From Hysterium pulicare CBS 123377 (Eukaryota; Ascomycota; Dothideomycetes; Hysteriales; Hysteriaceae), in contig AJFK01000462.1 of the NCBI GenBank assembly GCA_000467715.1, positions 62,001 to 126,000 of the forward strand: a stretch of DNA of 64,000 nucleotides, read 5' to 3'. This document shows positions 12,475-24,879 of the stretch, one piece after another. Below the pieces are notes generated by a model. It did no database searches, had not been told where the DNA came from, and worked only from the letters and a program-made list of their open reading frames with translations. The position numbers and the translations under genes were made by a program. Numbering within the stretch: the first letter of the stretch is position 1; each line of letters opens with the position of its first letter.

Positions 12475-15400
12475 TTGCACCTTTCCCGATGGATTTGGGA
12501 GCTGGGGTTTGGTTGGCTGTGGGGCTGAACCACCTAAGATATTGGAGTCAGCATGGCTGATGCCTCAAACAAGAAATACACTTACGTTGTCAAAGAGCCT
12601 CTAAGTAACCGTCGTTCCTCGAAACCTTGACGGCTAAGAAGTCACCGCCAGCTACAGTTCCTTGACGAGAGAAAGCGAGCGCAACTTGATGATTGAGGGC
12701 TAAGTCGAGAAGAACACGGAGTCCCCACGGATCTAGCTGCAGAGGGAAAGGAATCCGATATCTTGTCGTAAACACTTTTGATCGGTCTCCAAACCCAATG
12801 CGGGGTACGATGCGGGTGATCGGCGACGATGGAGAAGGTCTTCGCGATGCTTTAAAGACTGACCAAGAGCATATACAGCTCAATGCGTTCTGGTCGCAGG
12901 TCTGTCACGAAAAAACAGATCTGGGGTTCGGGTCTCGGAGTGGTTTTGGATTGCTGATATGCAGGACCAAGGCTGAATGGCTGATGTCGCACCCCCAGGA
13001 TTGGATTGGGGCGCAGATTCTCCGTGTAACCTTCTGCTTGAAATAGAAACTGGCAAGTGGGTGATACGGTAGACCAAATGAAGAATGACGGTGACCGACA
13101 GTAGGATGGTAGACTGTGAGATGAGCAGACGTCTAGCACCAAATATCTGAATTGCCCAGAGTTGGTCGACGATACAAGAGGTCTTTGTAATTTGTGTTCT
13201 GCAACAGCACGGAGGCTATATCAGCGATAACGAACAAGGAAGCATAGAAACGGATCGATCATACAAAGAAGGCTTGACAGCACTATAAACTTGACGATCC
13301 GGATAAATCGAGGTTAACTGGACGTCAACAGATGGGGTCAGACCACTGCCAGGGCTTTCAGTCCACCTTAGGTCGACATGATATCCTTCGAGGATCTGGA
13401 AGCAGTTTGTTACACGACGAGAGGCGTGACTGCCCTCGAGCGCCGGCAACCCCCAGAGCAAGATCGAAGGCCGGCAGGGGTGCGGTACCTCGGGACGTGA
13501 CCCTAGAGAGACGGAGGGACAACGGAGTGAAAGCTGGCGAATCGAATGTCACCAGGATCGAGTGTGCGAGAGGGCCCAGGATGCTTCTCGATAGAGACTG
13601 AGGACTGCCCCATGGAGGGCTTCCCAGACCGCAGAGAGCAGGGAGGATGTGGAATAACGCCGACAGCAAGGCCTCATCCGTGGCGTTCAGCATCGAGAGT
13701 CGACACAGAGGGGCCGCTATTGGCAGGCGGCCGGCCATGGCACAACGGGAGCTCCAGGGGCCGGCAAGGATTGTGGCAGGGCTCGGCAACGCTTGTTGCG
13801 GGGTCTGGCTGCTGAGCAGATGGAGGTGGGCGTGAAGGAGTGCTGGCTGGCTGCTGCCCACCCTCCGATGCTCCTCCATTCATTTCCTTCCTCATCCGGG
13901 TGAGCGTGCCTATCAGAGCGCGTCCCCACGGCCTGCTGTGGCTTGAATGCAATCCTCTGCAGGCCTGTCGTAACGGCTATGGCTGGCGAAATTGCGTCAG
14001 GAACATGCTGCATCATCAGCCTTGTTGCTGGACTAGAGCCGCCCAAGGCGCCCGCCTACGCTGCATGAAATTGGAAGCAGACATTCAGCGGTCGGCGAAC
14101 TTAAGCTTGCTGTTCGCGAGTCCCTGCTGGTGCGCATGCACGATCGGTCGAGTTGAGCGCCTAGCGGAGACGTGCTGGCAGCAGCCAATGGTGAGGTTTG
14201 CGGCCGAGTGACCTTCAGATCTGAGCGATGAGATCCAAACGGTGGTGAACGCTCGGCCCGCTCCGGGAAAATGCTGCTTCTGGAAGACTGCAATGTTGCG
14301 TCTGCAGCTTGACAGCGGTAACGTTCTACGAGAACGTGACCACATGCTTTGGTCCCACGGGCTCTGCGCCCACACAGCGTGCTCAGGCACTTGGTCGACG
14401 TCCTGTTTGGCCCGGGACGAAGCGGTTATAATTTCCCTTAATCCACGACGCAGGGGCGATGAGCTCTCGCCATGATCGCTGCACCTGGGCCATGGCAGCA
14501 TGCACTCCCTTGGAGGGCGTTTCTCTCGATGTCTTTGCGCTCTGATCAGCAGCCGGGTATACAGCGCAACCGCTGAGAGAGGAAGCCGACCCGTGCCAGA
14601 AAGAGACGTTCACCCGAGCGCCGTGAGGCAGATTGCAACAGGTAGACGCGAAACACGCAGTTGTAGACGGCCAGAAGGCACGCAGAACGGCGAGAAATTG
14701 AATCAATCAAAAACAGCGCGAGGACGTGGGAACAATGCGCTGTGAAGCAGACGGGAGACGCTGGTGGTTTCGCAGGGCAAACACGTTTACTCGCGGCCTG
14801 GCGAGCTCAATGCCGACGAGAGAGTGTGTCCAAACAGCGCCAAGCAGCTGGGCGTGTGGCTCAACTGGCTCAACGGCTGCATCCCAACAAGCTACAGCAA
14901 TAACGGTGGTGGACAGAAGCCAGGGGAAATGAGAGGGCCGGCGGATATTCAGACGGGTCATTGGCTGGTGGGCGGGACTGTCGCGGAGGTTTGATGGAGA
15001 GCATGGATGCATCTCGCTTGGTGGACGTGTGGGTGTCGACCTTCTCAGCGAGGCCGCAGAGGCGAGGAGGCACAAAACCCTTTCATTTCGGGACGCTGCA
15101 GAATCTCCCACGACTGCGGATCGATGCTGACAGCGCACACAATGAGCCTGAACTCGGCCAATATTTCGATCGCGCCCCAGTCCTTGTGCCCATCGCGCAT
15201 CACTTCACCATGCGGTGCCTGCTGCTGTTGCAAAAGTGCTGTGCCGGGCTGTCCTTCGTTGGTAGCCAGGGACAGCACGCCGGACTTCTCGGGACATGGC
15301 AAAGTGACTGAGGCATTGTACCCGGCTCGTGCTCGCCCAGCTTCCGCAATCAAGTCGAGGCGAAGAACAGCCTCCATTCTTCAGCATGTCGCCGCACATC

Positions 15401-15826
15401 GTGGCGGTTGCAGGTTGAGTGGCACAGTCTGGCAGTCGGGATGCTGGTGATCGTGTCGTGGGGGGTGGCCACGATGGATCGCTCGGCGGACATTGCATAC
15501 TAAGATTCTCCCTCGCCTGCACCCCATGCTTCCGATTGCTGATGTGAAGCGCCACATCCTATCGTCCTGCACATCATCCTGAGGAGAAAGCTTCACAGTA
15601 GTGGGTGCAATCATTTGTTGCCCCGCAAGCCCAACCCTTTCCCGCCCTCTCAAGATAGGACATGCGCTCACTGTGCTGCTTTCCGCATCGGCTTCAGCAT
15701 GCATTGCTTTTGGGGGTTCCAAATCATCTATGTAGACAGCAGCACCGAATTTGGCAAGGGCGGCACGATTTCGCATTGCCCTCGACAATTGATTCCTATC
15801 TTGCGGGCGCTTACTCGACCCTGTTC
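12475..15826. other. Long upstream region of the homeobox gene
   Basis: A 3.4-kb spacer between the homeobox start and the hpr1 stop. The segment about 13400-15600 is GC-richer than its flanks, so frames stay open on both strands, but none shows domain-like or family-like protein. Long upstream regions are common for fungal developmental regulators. I read this as promoter plus leader, with the 3' UTR of hpr1 at the right end. Confidence 0.5.
12534..12585 (-). other. 5' UTR intron of homeobox gene
   Basis: Consensus donor GTAAGTGT, branch-like GCTGAC and acceptor ATCTTAG on the minus strand give a 52-bp intron ending 59 nt before the start codon. Reading upstream in the coding phase meets TGA within the preceding exon, so the intron is best placed in the leader. 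Confidence 0.55.
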
Positions 15827-18033
15827 TCACTCCGCCGCCGTCTCCGCCATCACTTGACTTCGTTGGTCGGCCCGTTGACCCTCCTCGACGCTTTGATGCT
15901 GTTGCGGAACTATATCCCTGCCTTCCGGGGCGGTCGCCGCATTGTCTTCACCTGCTCCCTCACTGTTGACTGCATCCGGCTGAAAGAGCCTCTCCAGAGA
16001 TTTACCATCCTCGATCCTGTCAAATAAGCTCAGCTTGTCCCTTGACGCTATCCGAAGCGCTCTCCATGTTTTGCTAGCTTTAGCCTCCCCTAGATCGCGC
16101 TTTTCCTGATCTGAGAAGGTCATTTCCAAGTCCAGCTCTATGCCTTCTACATCCTTAGCATATGACTCCGCGCTTGGCACAGCATATCTGATTTCTCGTG
16201 AGCATGTCGCAGAGAATATGCTATTCGGGCGACCGGAACGTACCTGTCAGCTTGCTTCAGCCTTTCGAGCCCCTTCTCGCTCTGCGTGTCCGAGAGAAAG
16301 CTCAGATTCAGGTTTATGTGCCTTGGTCTTATGACTGTCCTGCTTTTGCACGCTCTCTGTGCCCCGGATTTCGCATCCAGGAAATCATTTGTGGATACTC
16401 TATCACGAGTGAAAGGCTGACAACTCTCCATCTTCCAACGGACCCAGTTCTTGTCGCGGGAAAGTACCGTGTCCACCATTCGATAGTAGAATTTGCCGTC
16501 TGGACCATCCTGCAGGTAATTTGCAATAGTATTCTTGATGCCCAACGCCCACTCGGCCTGTGCTCCACAGTCAGCCGAAGGGACGATCATGGTCGCACGG
16601 TGAGGAGCAACGACCAGCAGGGAGAGCATAGACTTACATCCTGTTCACGTAGTGTGAAGTTGTACTGCATAGCTTTTTGCGCATTTAGATAGTACGGCTT
16701 CTTTTTCGACTTTTCGGTCAGTGAGAAAAGAAAGTCGATTAGAATCAATGCTTGGACTAGGATGTGCCTTTGAAAGGCGAGATCGCTCAGCTGCAGGCAA
16801 TCAGCAATGGTGGCAACCTTGCTAAAACAGCGGGATTTACGTACCTCAAGCTTGAATAAATCGCGGCTAGTGAGATACTTGGGGTTAAAGGTGCTAGCGA
16901 ATTCTTCGTAATCCTCATCCAACTTCCGCTTCACGCCTCGTTTGCCCTCTGGGTTGGCGGCTTGGATGACTTTTGGGACCTTCTTGAACTTTGCAAGCGT
17001 TGCCTCTAAACCCTTCTTGAATGCGTCGAAGTGCTCTTCATTGAAAAGCCGAACGGGATTGGAGAATGCGTGCTGCAATGACCAAAAGACTGGGTAAAGA
17101 GCTTCTATGTCGAACGTACTGGATTTGTCCTTGGTAGTTGGCTCTGACTCCGCTATCTTCACGCTTTTGTCTTCTGCCTTCGTCTCATCGAAAGGCTTGA
17201 TAGAATCATCTACCTGAGCGCCATCGACCTCCATATTCTCATCGTCCTGAGCTGACTCCTGCAAGAACTCATCGAAAGTAGTCACATTCTCAACATGAAA
17301 GTCTCCACGCAGGTTCACAGAACTCTTGTCGCCGAGAGGGAAGCTCTGGAACAGAAAAATGTAAACGCGACCGCAAAATACTGCATCTTCGGCACGAGAA
17401 AGGCGACGAAGGAGTTCGTTACAAGAGCGTAAAATTACCAGGTCTTTATTCTTCGAGTTGGTCTATACGGGGATCGTCAGCAATCATGGGTCATAAATGG
17501 GAGGGGAGGTACACTCACTGCAATGAGTACCTCACGGCGAGACTCCAGGAAGTTGAAAACAGTCCGACAGCCATCGGTGCTCTGGCTGTCAAGGAGCTCT
17601 TCAATCAGTAGCAAGACGAGTTGCGGAGAGCATTGATCTACTACAGTTAGCATAACTAAATTATGTACATAGGAGGAACTTTCCTCGATCTCCACAGTAT
17701 TGCAGAATATCAAGCAAATTCCAGATCTGAACAAACGCAAGATCTTCAATGGGGGTCGACGCCTGTTCCATGGTTAGATGACAGTGAGAATTGTGTATTC
17801 GGTTCACTTACCAGAACAGTGTAGAACACATTTTTCGCGGCCCTTTCGATTACAGTCCTATACATTTCTTTGTCCCCAGGAGCTTCTCCAAGAAGGGGCT
17901 CGTCGTTGGTAGTAAGCTTAGACACCTGCAGAGGCGGGTCGATGGATGTTTGCTTTTTGACATGGCTGGCTCGCTGGAGTAACTCTTCAAGCTTCATTGT
18001 CATAGCATGGGCAGGCTCAACATCAATGGCCAT
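15827..18033 (-). CDS. HPR1: THO complex subunit Hpr1/THOC1
   Basis: Subunit of the nuclear THO/TREX complex, which couples transcription to mRNP assembly and export. Model: complement(join(15827..16187,16244..16557,16638..16790,16845..17462,17519..17637,17684..17762,17812..18033)), 621 aa. THOC1-like blocks are IEDLAFVQIWNLLDILQYCG, LVLLLIEELLDSQSTDGC, the FLFQSFPLGDKSSVNLRG region, LEEFASTFNPKYL-like text and LSDLAFQRHILVQALILIDF. Length fits human THOC1 (657 aa). Intron 2 (17638-17683) begins GAAAGT, not GTAAGT, if the conserved CGDRDQCSPQ reading is right. Intron 4 (54 bp) is a multiple of three without a stop. It diverges from csm3 across 475 bp. Confidence 0.88.
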
Positions 18034-18508
18034 TGTGCAGCGATGATACTCAAGAGTTGAGTATACTCTAGGTTGTTAGATGAGTCTTGTTGCTTTGTTG
18101 GCGCAAGATTACTAAGTTGTAGCAGGAAGAAGAAAAATTGTGCAGGCTATAACAACCCGCCGTTTGAGACTTTCACTGATAGCCACCACTGTCGATATTA
18201 TTTTTAGCTCAGTACTCGTAAGTTATTCCGGTATGTGGCATGTTCTGATGCTCTTCGTGTGATTCCAGTGATCATAAAGAAATTTATGAAACCTTGAGGT
18301 TTAGAATAAGTTCACTATCGGCCCGAGATCCTGGCCCGTGCTTATGTAATGCATCACCATCTCACGCGTTTGGCGCCGACGCGTTCACGCCTGGGCATGT
18401 AATTGTATATCTCAACGTATCCTATGTCACGCACGTTGCAAAAGACTTTCCCAGCCTCAACAAAAGTACCACACTTTCAATTCGACATTTCTTGCCCAGA
18501 CCAGTCCA
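18034..18508. promoter_or_regulatory. Divergent promoter hpr1/csm3
   Basis: A 475-bp spacer between two outward-facing start codons must carry both promoters and leaders. I recognise no specific operator or TATA element. Confidence 0.5.
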
Positions 18509-19422
18509 ATGGCCTCCAAATCTCCGCCAGCAAACAATTTGCCGGCAGACGATGATCTCGATGATTTATTCAACATGGATGATGCTGAGCTTTTCAATAC
18601 GAGCACGTCTATACCTTCGCGACCGGAGTTAAATAATCAACACAAAATGAGCAGCGCCAGTGCGAATTTAGGAATTGACGACGAGATCAAAATCACGAAG
18701 AAAAGACAACCGATTCCCAAACTTGATGCGCCTAGGTGAGCTTATGTAACACCGGATACTGCGATGCCATGCTCATTATCGAATAGGCTACTCTCACCTG
18801 CTGGAATCCCTAAGCTGCGGAGGATTTCCAGAGACCACCTCAAATTCAAAGGCAAGGGCCACGAGGTACGACTCCCTAGAATTTGACCTTATCCTCTTCA
18901 CTAACTATCATTACGCTTCAGTATTCCGATATCGCTCGGTTCTTGAATATGTATCAACTTTGGCTGGACGACCTGTATCCTCGAGCTAAATTCGCGGATG
19001 GCCTTACTATTATCGAGAAATTGGGCCACACGAAACGCATGCAGATAATGAGGAAGGAATGGATCCAAGAGGGAAAACCCAAAACGGTTGAGGTTGAATC
19101 GGACGACGACGATGGTCTCTTTGGCCCCGATGACACGAACCACCAGGCTGAGGAGGATCTAACGAGGCCGAAAGTGCCGGAGGAAACGATAAGGAATCAG
19201 ACAGAGGATCTTGATGGATCTCCGCACGGAGCAAACCAACTACCCCATGAAGAGGAGGGAGTGGAGCCGGACGAAGATGAGTTGGACGCCCTACTTGCAG
19301 AAGCTAGCGGACATGCAGATGGTGAAACCATGCAATCAATTGCCCCGAAAGCTCCAAGACCAGCGGAAGAGGACTTTGCGGACGAACTGGAGGCTATGGC
19401 TGGGATGGAAGACATGTGGTGA
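18509..19422 (+). CDS. csm3: Replication fork protection subunit Csm3/Swi3
   Basis: Partner of Tof1/Swi1; the nuclear heterodimer stabilises paused forks and mediates the S-phase checkpoint and cohesion. Model: join(18509..18735,18787..18865,18922..19422), 268 aa. An acidic N-terminus (DDDLDDLFNMDDAELF) precedes the Swi3 domain, about residues 68-155. Diagnostic blocks are RQPIPKLDAPRLLSPAGIP, HLKFKGKGHEYSDIARFLN, YQLWLDDLYPRAKFADG and EKLGHTKRMQIMRKEW. An acidic C-terminal tail ends in MAGMEDMW. The two introns are 51 and 56 bp and both fall inside the Swi3 domain. Length is normal for fungal Csm3. Confidence 0.92.
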
Positions 19423-19706
19423 CAATCCGTTTATTAGTTTTGCATAGCGACGCGTTCCTCAAGGGGTTCCGGATATGACTCTCTAATGATATTATTTATA
19501 AGAAATGCACGTCATAAAAGTCTAATCGAGGCAATGCCACCAGATCTGTGAGCCAAAGGAAGTGAATTAGGTATGTAAGCAAGCGGTGAATGGCAAAGTG
19601 AGAAAGCATTTCTTATCGATAAGGAAACGTCACACTTTACCTAGGCTAGGTACCACCGACTTGTCAACGGCATAATAGACACTGACTTACCTCACATCCG
19701 CATGCA

Positions 19707-22700
19707 ATGATGGAAGGCCTCACCAATGCCCTCAGAAAAACACATCTAGCAGCACAGACTATCGGCTCAGACGATCCAGGTTGGATAGACACTATTCTCC
19801 ATGAGCAGAGACCTAGCAAACGGTCAAAACAGACCAAGGAGGCGTTGAAGGAAGACCTCGAAAAGGAATTCCTTTCTCCCTCGACATCGTTCAACACGCA
19901 ATGGCTAAATGAGTTGCAACAACGATGGGACTCGCCCACCAATTACTCTGACCTTTTTGAAATTGCTCCGACCCAGACCCGCACAATAATTCGCTTCACT
20001 CGAGAAGGTCTTGAAGGTCGCGTAACTGGTTACAAAGAAGTCACGGTCCCAGCTAATTCTGCCACTGCCAAAAATTCTACTTCTTTGCTTCGAAAGCCAG
20101 CCAACAGAGCTGAATTTGTTCGCGGGGCCGCTGGATTCTTCCCGTTCGCGCCAGGTGGTTTGGATGGTGTAGAAGCTATAGCAGCGATCGAGGACGAGGC
20201 AATCTTGCGACAAGAGACGGAGAGAACAAAAAAGCTAGGGGGATTGGATAGGGTGATAGATTTTGGTGCCGAGGGTGGACTGCTGGAAGTTCCTCCTGGC
20301 TTCACTAGAGGCCTTGTCTTCCAAAAGAAGCCTGCAGGAGACTCGACAGTTGAAAAAGACGTTGAAAGAACTCTGCGTGAAGACCCAGCGCCTTCTACTC
20401 TTTCTTCTGAGTCCGATGAAGAAGCGACTGATGGGCTCAGCGGTACTATCGACGTACGGACTCCAGACAACGAGAATGAGGCACAGGGCGACGAAGAAAT
20501 CGACTCTCTACTTCCTGTAGAATTCCCAGCTTTGGCTCCTCATGGTCCGCTCGCAATGGCTGCATCCCGAAAGGGAGGAAGAGAGTGGGCCCATATGGTC
20601 GACATCAAACGAGAGATCACCAATTTCCGAGAACTGGTTCCTGATATGGCAAGAGAATGGCCTTTCGAATTGGACACTTTCCAAAAGGAAGCGGTATATC
20701 ATCTAGAAAATGGTGATTCTGTTTTTGTTGCAGCTCATACATCCGCTGGCAAAACCGTTGTTGCAGAATATGCTATCGCACTGGCTGCAAAGCACATGAC
20801 AAAGGCTATCTATACATCGCCGATCAAGGCCTTAAGTAACCAGAAGTTTCGTGACTTCCGCAATACATTCGATGATGTGGGCATCCTCACTGGCGATGTT
20901 CAAATTCGACCCGAAGCTAGTTGTTTAATTATGACCACCGAGATCCTGCGAAGCATGCTCTATCGTGGGGCCGACCTTATTAGGGATGTCGAATTTGTTA
21001 TATTTGACGAAGTTCACTATGTGAACGACATCGAACGTGGAGTAGTCTGGGAGGAAGTCATTATCATGCTTCCAGAGCATGTTACTCTCATCTTACTTTC
21101 CGCCACAGTCCCTAATACTTACGAATTTGCATCCTGGGTTGGCAGAACGAAGAAGAAAGACATTTACGTTATATCTACGCCGAAACGTCCTGTTCCTCTA
21201 GAGCACTTCCTCTGGGCCAACAAGACTATGCACAAGATCGTGACCGCCGACAAAAAATTCATCGAGAGCGGATGGAAAGATGCAAATGATGCTCTTTCAG
21301 GGAAAGAAAAAACCAAAGCTACCGCATCCAAACCCGAACCGACGAGTTCAAGAGGTGGGAATAATTCAAGAGCCAGCAACAAAGGACAAGGTCCACGCGG
21401 CGGTCAACAGCGAGGAGGCGGTTCTCAACGAGGCGGTCCGCAACAACGCGGAGTTAGTCAACCCTCTCAGCGTGGCCGTGGCAACATTGCCAGAACTGGA
21501 CGCGGTGGTGGTAGAACAACAGCTGCTCAAGACCGAAACATATGGGTACATCTCGTTTCGCATCTTCGCAACAAAGAACTCCTTCCAGCCTGTATTTTTG
21601 TTTTCTCGAAGAAACGGTGTGAGGAGAACGCTGATGCTCTCTCAAATCTCGATTATTGTACCGCAATGGAGAAGAGTGCGATACATATGACCATTGAAAA
21701 GTCCCTAGCACGTCTCAAACCAGAAGATCGCGTCCTGCCGCAAATTAGACGTCTAAGGGAGCTACTTGGCCGAGGAATAGCCGTTCACCATGGTGGCATG
21801 TTACCGATCGTCAAAGAGGTTGTGGAGATACTCTTTGCCAAAACTTTAGTCAAGGTACTGTTTGCGACGGAGACTTTCGCCATGGGCCTCAATCTTCCCA
21901 CTAGAACAGTGGTCTTCTCTGGCTTCCGCAAACACGATGGCCGTAGTTTCAGGGATCTTCTTCCAGGGGAGTATACCCAGATGGCAGGAAGAGCCGGTCG
22001 CAGAGGATTGGATCCTGTTGGTTCAGTCATAATCGTAACTCCGGGAGCGGAGGAAGCTCCACCGGTTGCAAGACTGAGACAGATGATTTTGGGAGACCCA
22101 ACAAAGTTGAGGTCGCAATTCCGACTCACATACAACATGATTCTGAATCTTCTTCGAGTAGAAGCATTGAAGATTGAGGAGATGATCAAGCGAAGCTTCA
22201 GCGAGAATGCCACTCAGGCGCTTTTGCCTGAGCACGAGAAAAAAGTGAAGCTCTCAGAAGCTGATCTCGAAAAGGTGAAGCGAGAAGCTTGCGACATATG
22301 CGATACTGATCTCGAGTTGTGCCACCAAGCTTGCATGAGCTACCAACGGCTGACGAATGAAATGCATCTGGCATTGCTGGCTAATCCAGTAGGTAGACGA
22401 GTGTTTGGGCCAAAGCGTTTAGTTGTATATAAAAAGGTATTTGTTCTGTTCTAGCAATCATCTGCTATGTCTAATATTTCCAGAACGGCATAAGGGCCGT
22501 AGGAATGCTCCTCCGTGAAGGCATCAGCAAGGGGACCGAGCCAACCGTTCAACTACTCGAGATTACTGCCAACGAGAAGAGACAGTCAAGCGATTTGCTG
22601 CCATATCTACCTGAATTCGCCAAGTACTTCGCAATTTTACCGAAGAAAGAGTCGGACCTGATCTTGAAACCGGCTTTTGTACCGTTGAGCGATATCGAAT

Positions 22701-23848
22701 GCTTAACGAGAACAGTCATTGACTTTCCTGAAACCGTCCAGAATGTCAATAAAAGAAAAGGTAACGTAGTCCAGTGACCAAGAGGCCAATCTCAAGAGAC
22801 TGATGAGTAAACTTGCAGACGCGCTTATGTTAGCGCGCGACCAGTTCATTCCCCTTTGTAGATCCTGGAATTACAAAGATTGGGACGAATACGACTGGAG
22901 CAGAATCAAAAATCTCCAATTTCGTGAGACCGTTGAGGCAAGACAGAAAGAAGGAGAAACTGCACAGTCTCGAGCTTGCTTAAAATGTCCCAAATTGCTG
23001 GACCATGTAAGATGGGCTGTAACTTGATCCCTTTTGAACTTGAACTGATTGTGCCAGTTTGCCATGGAGCATGACGAGTGGATCATTAAGGAAAACATAG
23101 TGCAGCTGCGACAGCTCATGTCAGATCAGAACCTACAACTGTTGCCGGATTACGAGCAGAGAATATCCGTGCTTAAAGATTTAGGGTTCATCGATGAAAA
23201 CTCTAGGGTTGAGCTCAAAGGCAAGGTTGCTTGCGAGGTACGATGATTCACCCGAACTACATACCTTTCAATGAGCTCATCAAATTTACTTAGATACACT
23301 CTGCAGATGAGCTTGTGCTCACCGAGCTTATCCTGGAGAATGTTTTGGCAGACTACGAACCAGAGGAGATTGTTGCACTGCTCTCCGCTTTCGTATTTCA
23401 AGAAAAGACAGATGTTAACCCAACTCTGACTGCAGCTTTGGACAGGGGAATGGCAAAGATCATTGAGATCTCGGAGAAAGTCAATCATATCCAGACCGTT
23501 CATCAAGTCATTCTCTCCGCCGAAGATTCGAATGATTTTGTCAGTAGACCACGTTTTGGAATGGTCGAGGTAGTATATGAATGGGCCAGAGGAATGTCGT
23601 TCAACCGCATCACGGACCTGACGGATGTCATGGAGGGTACTATCGTCCGAACCATCACTCGGCTAGATGAGACGTGCAGAGAGGTGAAGAATGCTGCCAG
23701 GATTATTGGCGATCCGACATTATTCCAGAAGATGGGAACCTGCCAGGAACTTATTAAGAGGTAAGAATCAAGATGTGTTGAGGACCCTTTCAAAATACTA
23801 ATGCTCTTGGGTAGGGACATTTGCAATTGTGCGAGCTTGTACCTATAG
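19707..23848 (+). CDS. SKI2: Antiviral/exosome RNA helicase Ski2
   Basis: DExH helicase of the cytoplasmic Ski complex; it threads mRNA into the exosome for 3'-5' decay. Model: join(19707..22436,22484..22760,22819..23006,23058..23237,23294..23760,23815..23848), 1291 aa, close to yeast Ski2 (1287). Walker A AHTSAGKT is at 343-350, DEVH at 434-437, motif III SATVPN follows. A linker at about 548-609 is packed with RGG/QRGG repeats. Then come RecA2 blocks ([31 protein letters not shown]) and the long insertion and helical C-terminus (rRNA_proc-arch and DSHCT). The last 34-nt exon gives the family-like ending [14 protein letters not shown]. Introns are 46-58 bp and cluster in the last third. Confidence 0.95.
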
Positions 23849-24879
23849 ACGGGCCAGCATTTCGGAGGCGTCGACTGAGCGTGTCCTTGGATATATTTAA
23901 TGCATTATAGTCGGCAGTGTTGGACAACAGCACATGTAGGTACCTAAGATAGCCACGCGAGAACGGTCTTTTGTGAGCTAAGGGAGGCTGCAGGAGCAGG
24001 GTGTACATCCACGATTCAAAGCATGAGTACAGCAAGGAAGCTGCTCCCAACATCTGGGTAAGCAAAGTGGAATCTACTGTGATTGGTTCGATGTGAAGGT
24101 TAGCTCAATTTGTTATTAAAGCGTCTTACATCGGACAGATTGCTTATTGCTTGGTATGAGTACCCGACGCATGAATCATAATCTTATTACGGTAGAAGGA
24201 GTATTGCTGTATTCGGATGTTGTGCCCAGGAGCGTCGTCGGTGCTTGAAACCGACGTTGATGGTCGATGTATACACGCAATTGAAGTGGTATTCATGAGT
24301 AGCGGCAAATGAAAACGGAAGAAGATGTGACTGTATTTATTGCGCAGGTTTAAGTCTCTTCATGCAGACTTAAGCCCGACCATCACATGCGCCGACGGTT
24401 AGGGAAGCCCGCAGAAGAAAAAGGCGGTATCGTTAGTGAAGATGGCTATTCCAGCACGGCCAGTGCAGTTGAAAGACGGGCGTTGAGTATGCCATGATGA
24501 ATTACGGCGATAGAAACAGTGAATGGCAGAGTTCGGCAGTACATGTACACACTGTAGCATGCACAAAGATGGTGAATCTGAGGGCCTCGTTAAACTGCAG
24601 GCTACACTGCAGCCAGGTGGGTTGTGTGTGGTTGTTCAAGCACGACCAAACGAAAACTGGACCCCTCCATACCCAACAAGTAGGGCTGGCTGCGACTATT
24701 TTGCATCCCTTGGCCCAATACTTTGCTGCTATTATATCCTCTGCGCACACTGATTCTTCAGTGCTGCTCCTCTGTTTACACTTAGTCACTCCATCCTCAT
24801 CTCCATCCACGACCCCTACAACTGAGCTCGTTCTTGCGCAGGCACAACACGCTGGACTCGACACTCCCCATCTCCCACC
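23849..24879. other. Spacer between ski2 and importin gene
   Basis: One kilobase with no supported gene. Open frames of up to 176 codons occur on both strands immediately before the importin start, but they mirror each other and look like translations of its pyrimidine-rich promoter. Confidence 0.5.

Noticed and set aside
12475-12533. N-terminal extension of the homeobox protein to GTG or across the upstream intron
   Set aside because: No in-frame ATG, and the upstream exon has TGA in the required phase.
13358-15830. Many 90-170 codon frames on both strands upstream of the homeobox gene
   Set aside because: The local GC rise lowers stop frequency. Frames overlap antisense to each other, are rich in Arg/Ser/Pro/Cys and lack splice logic.
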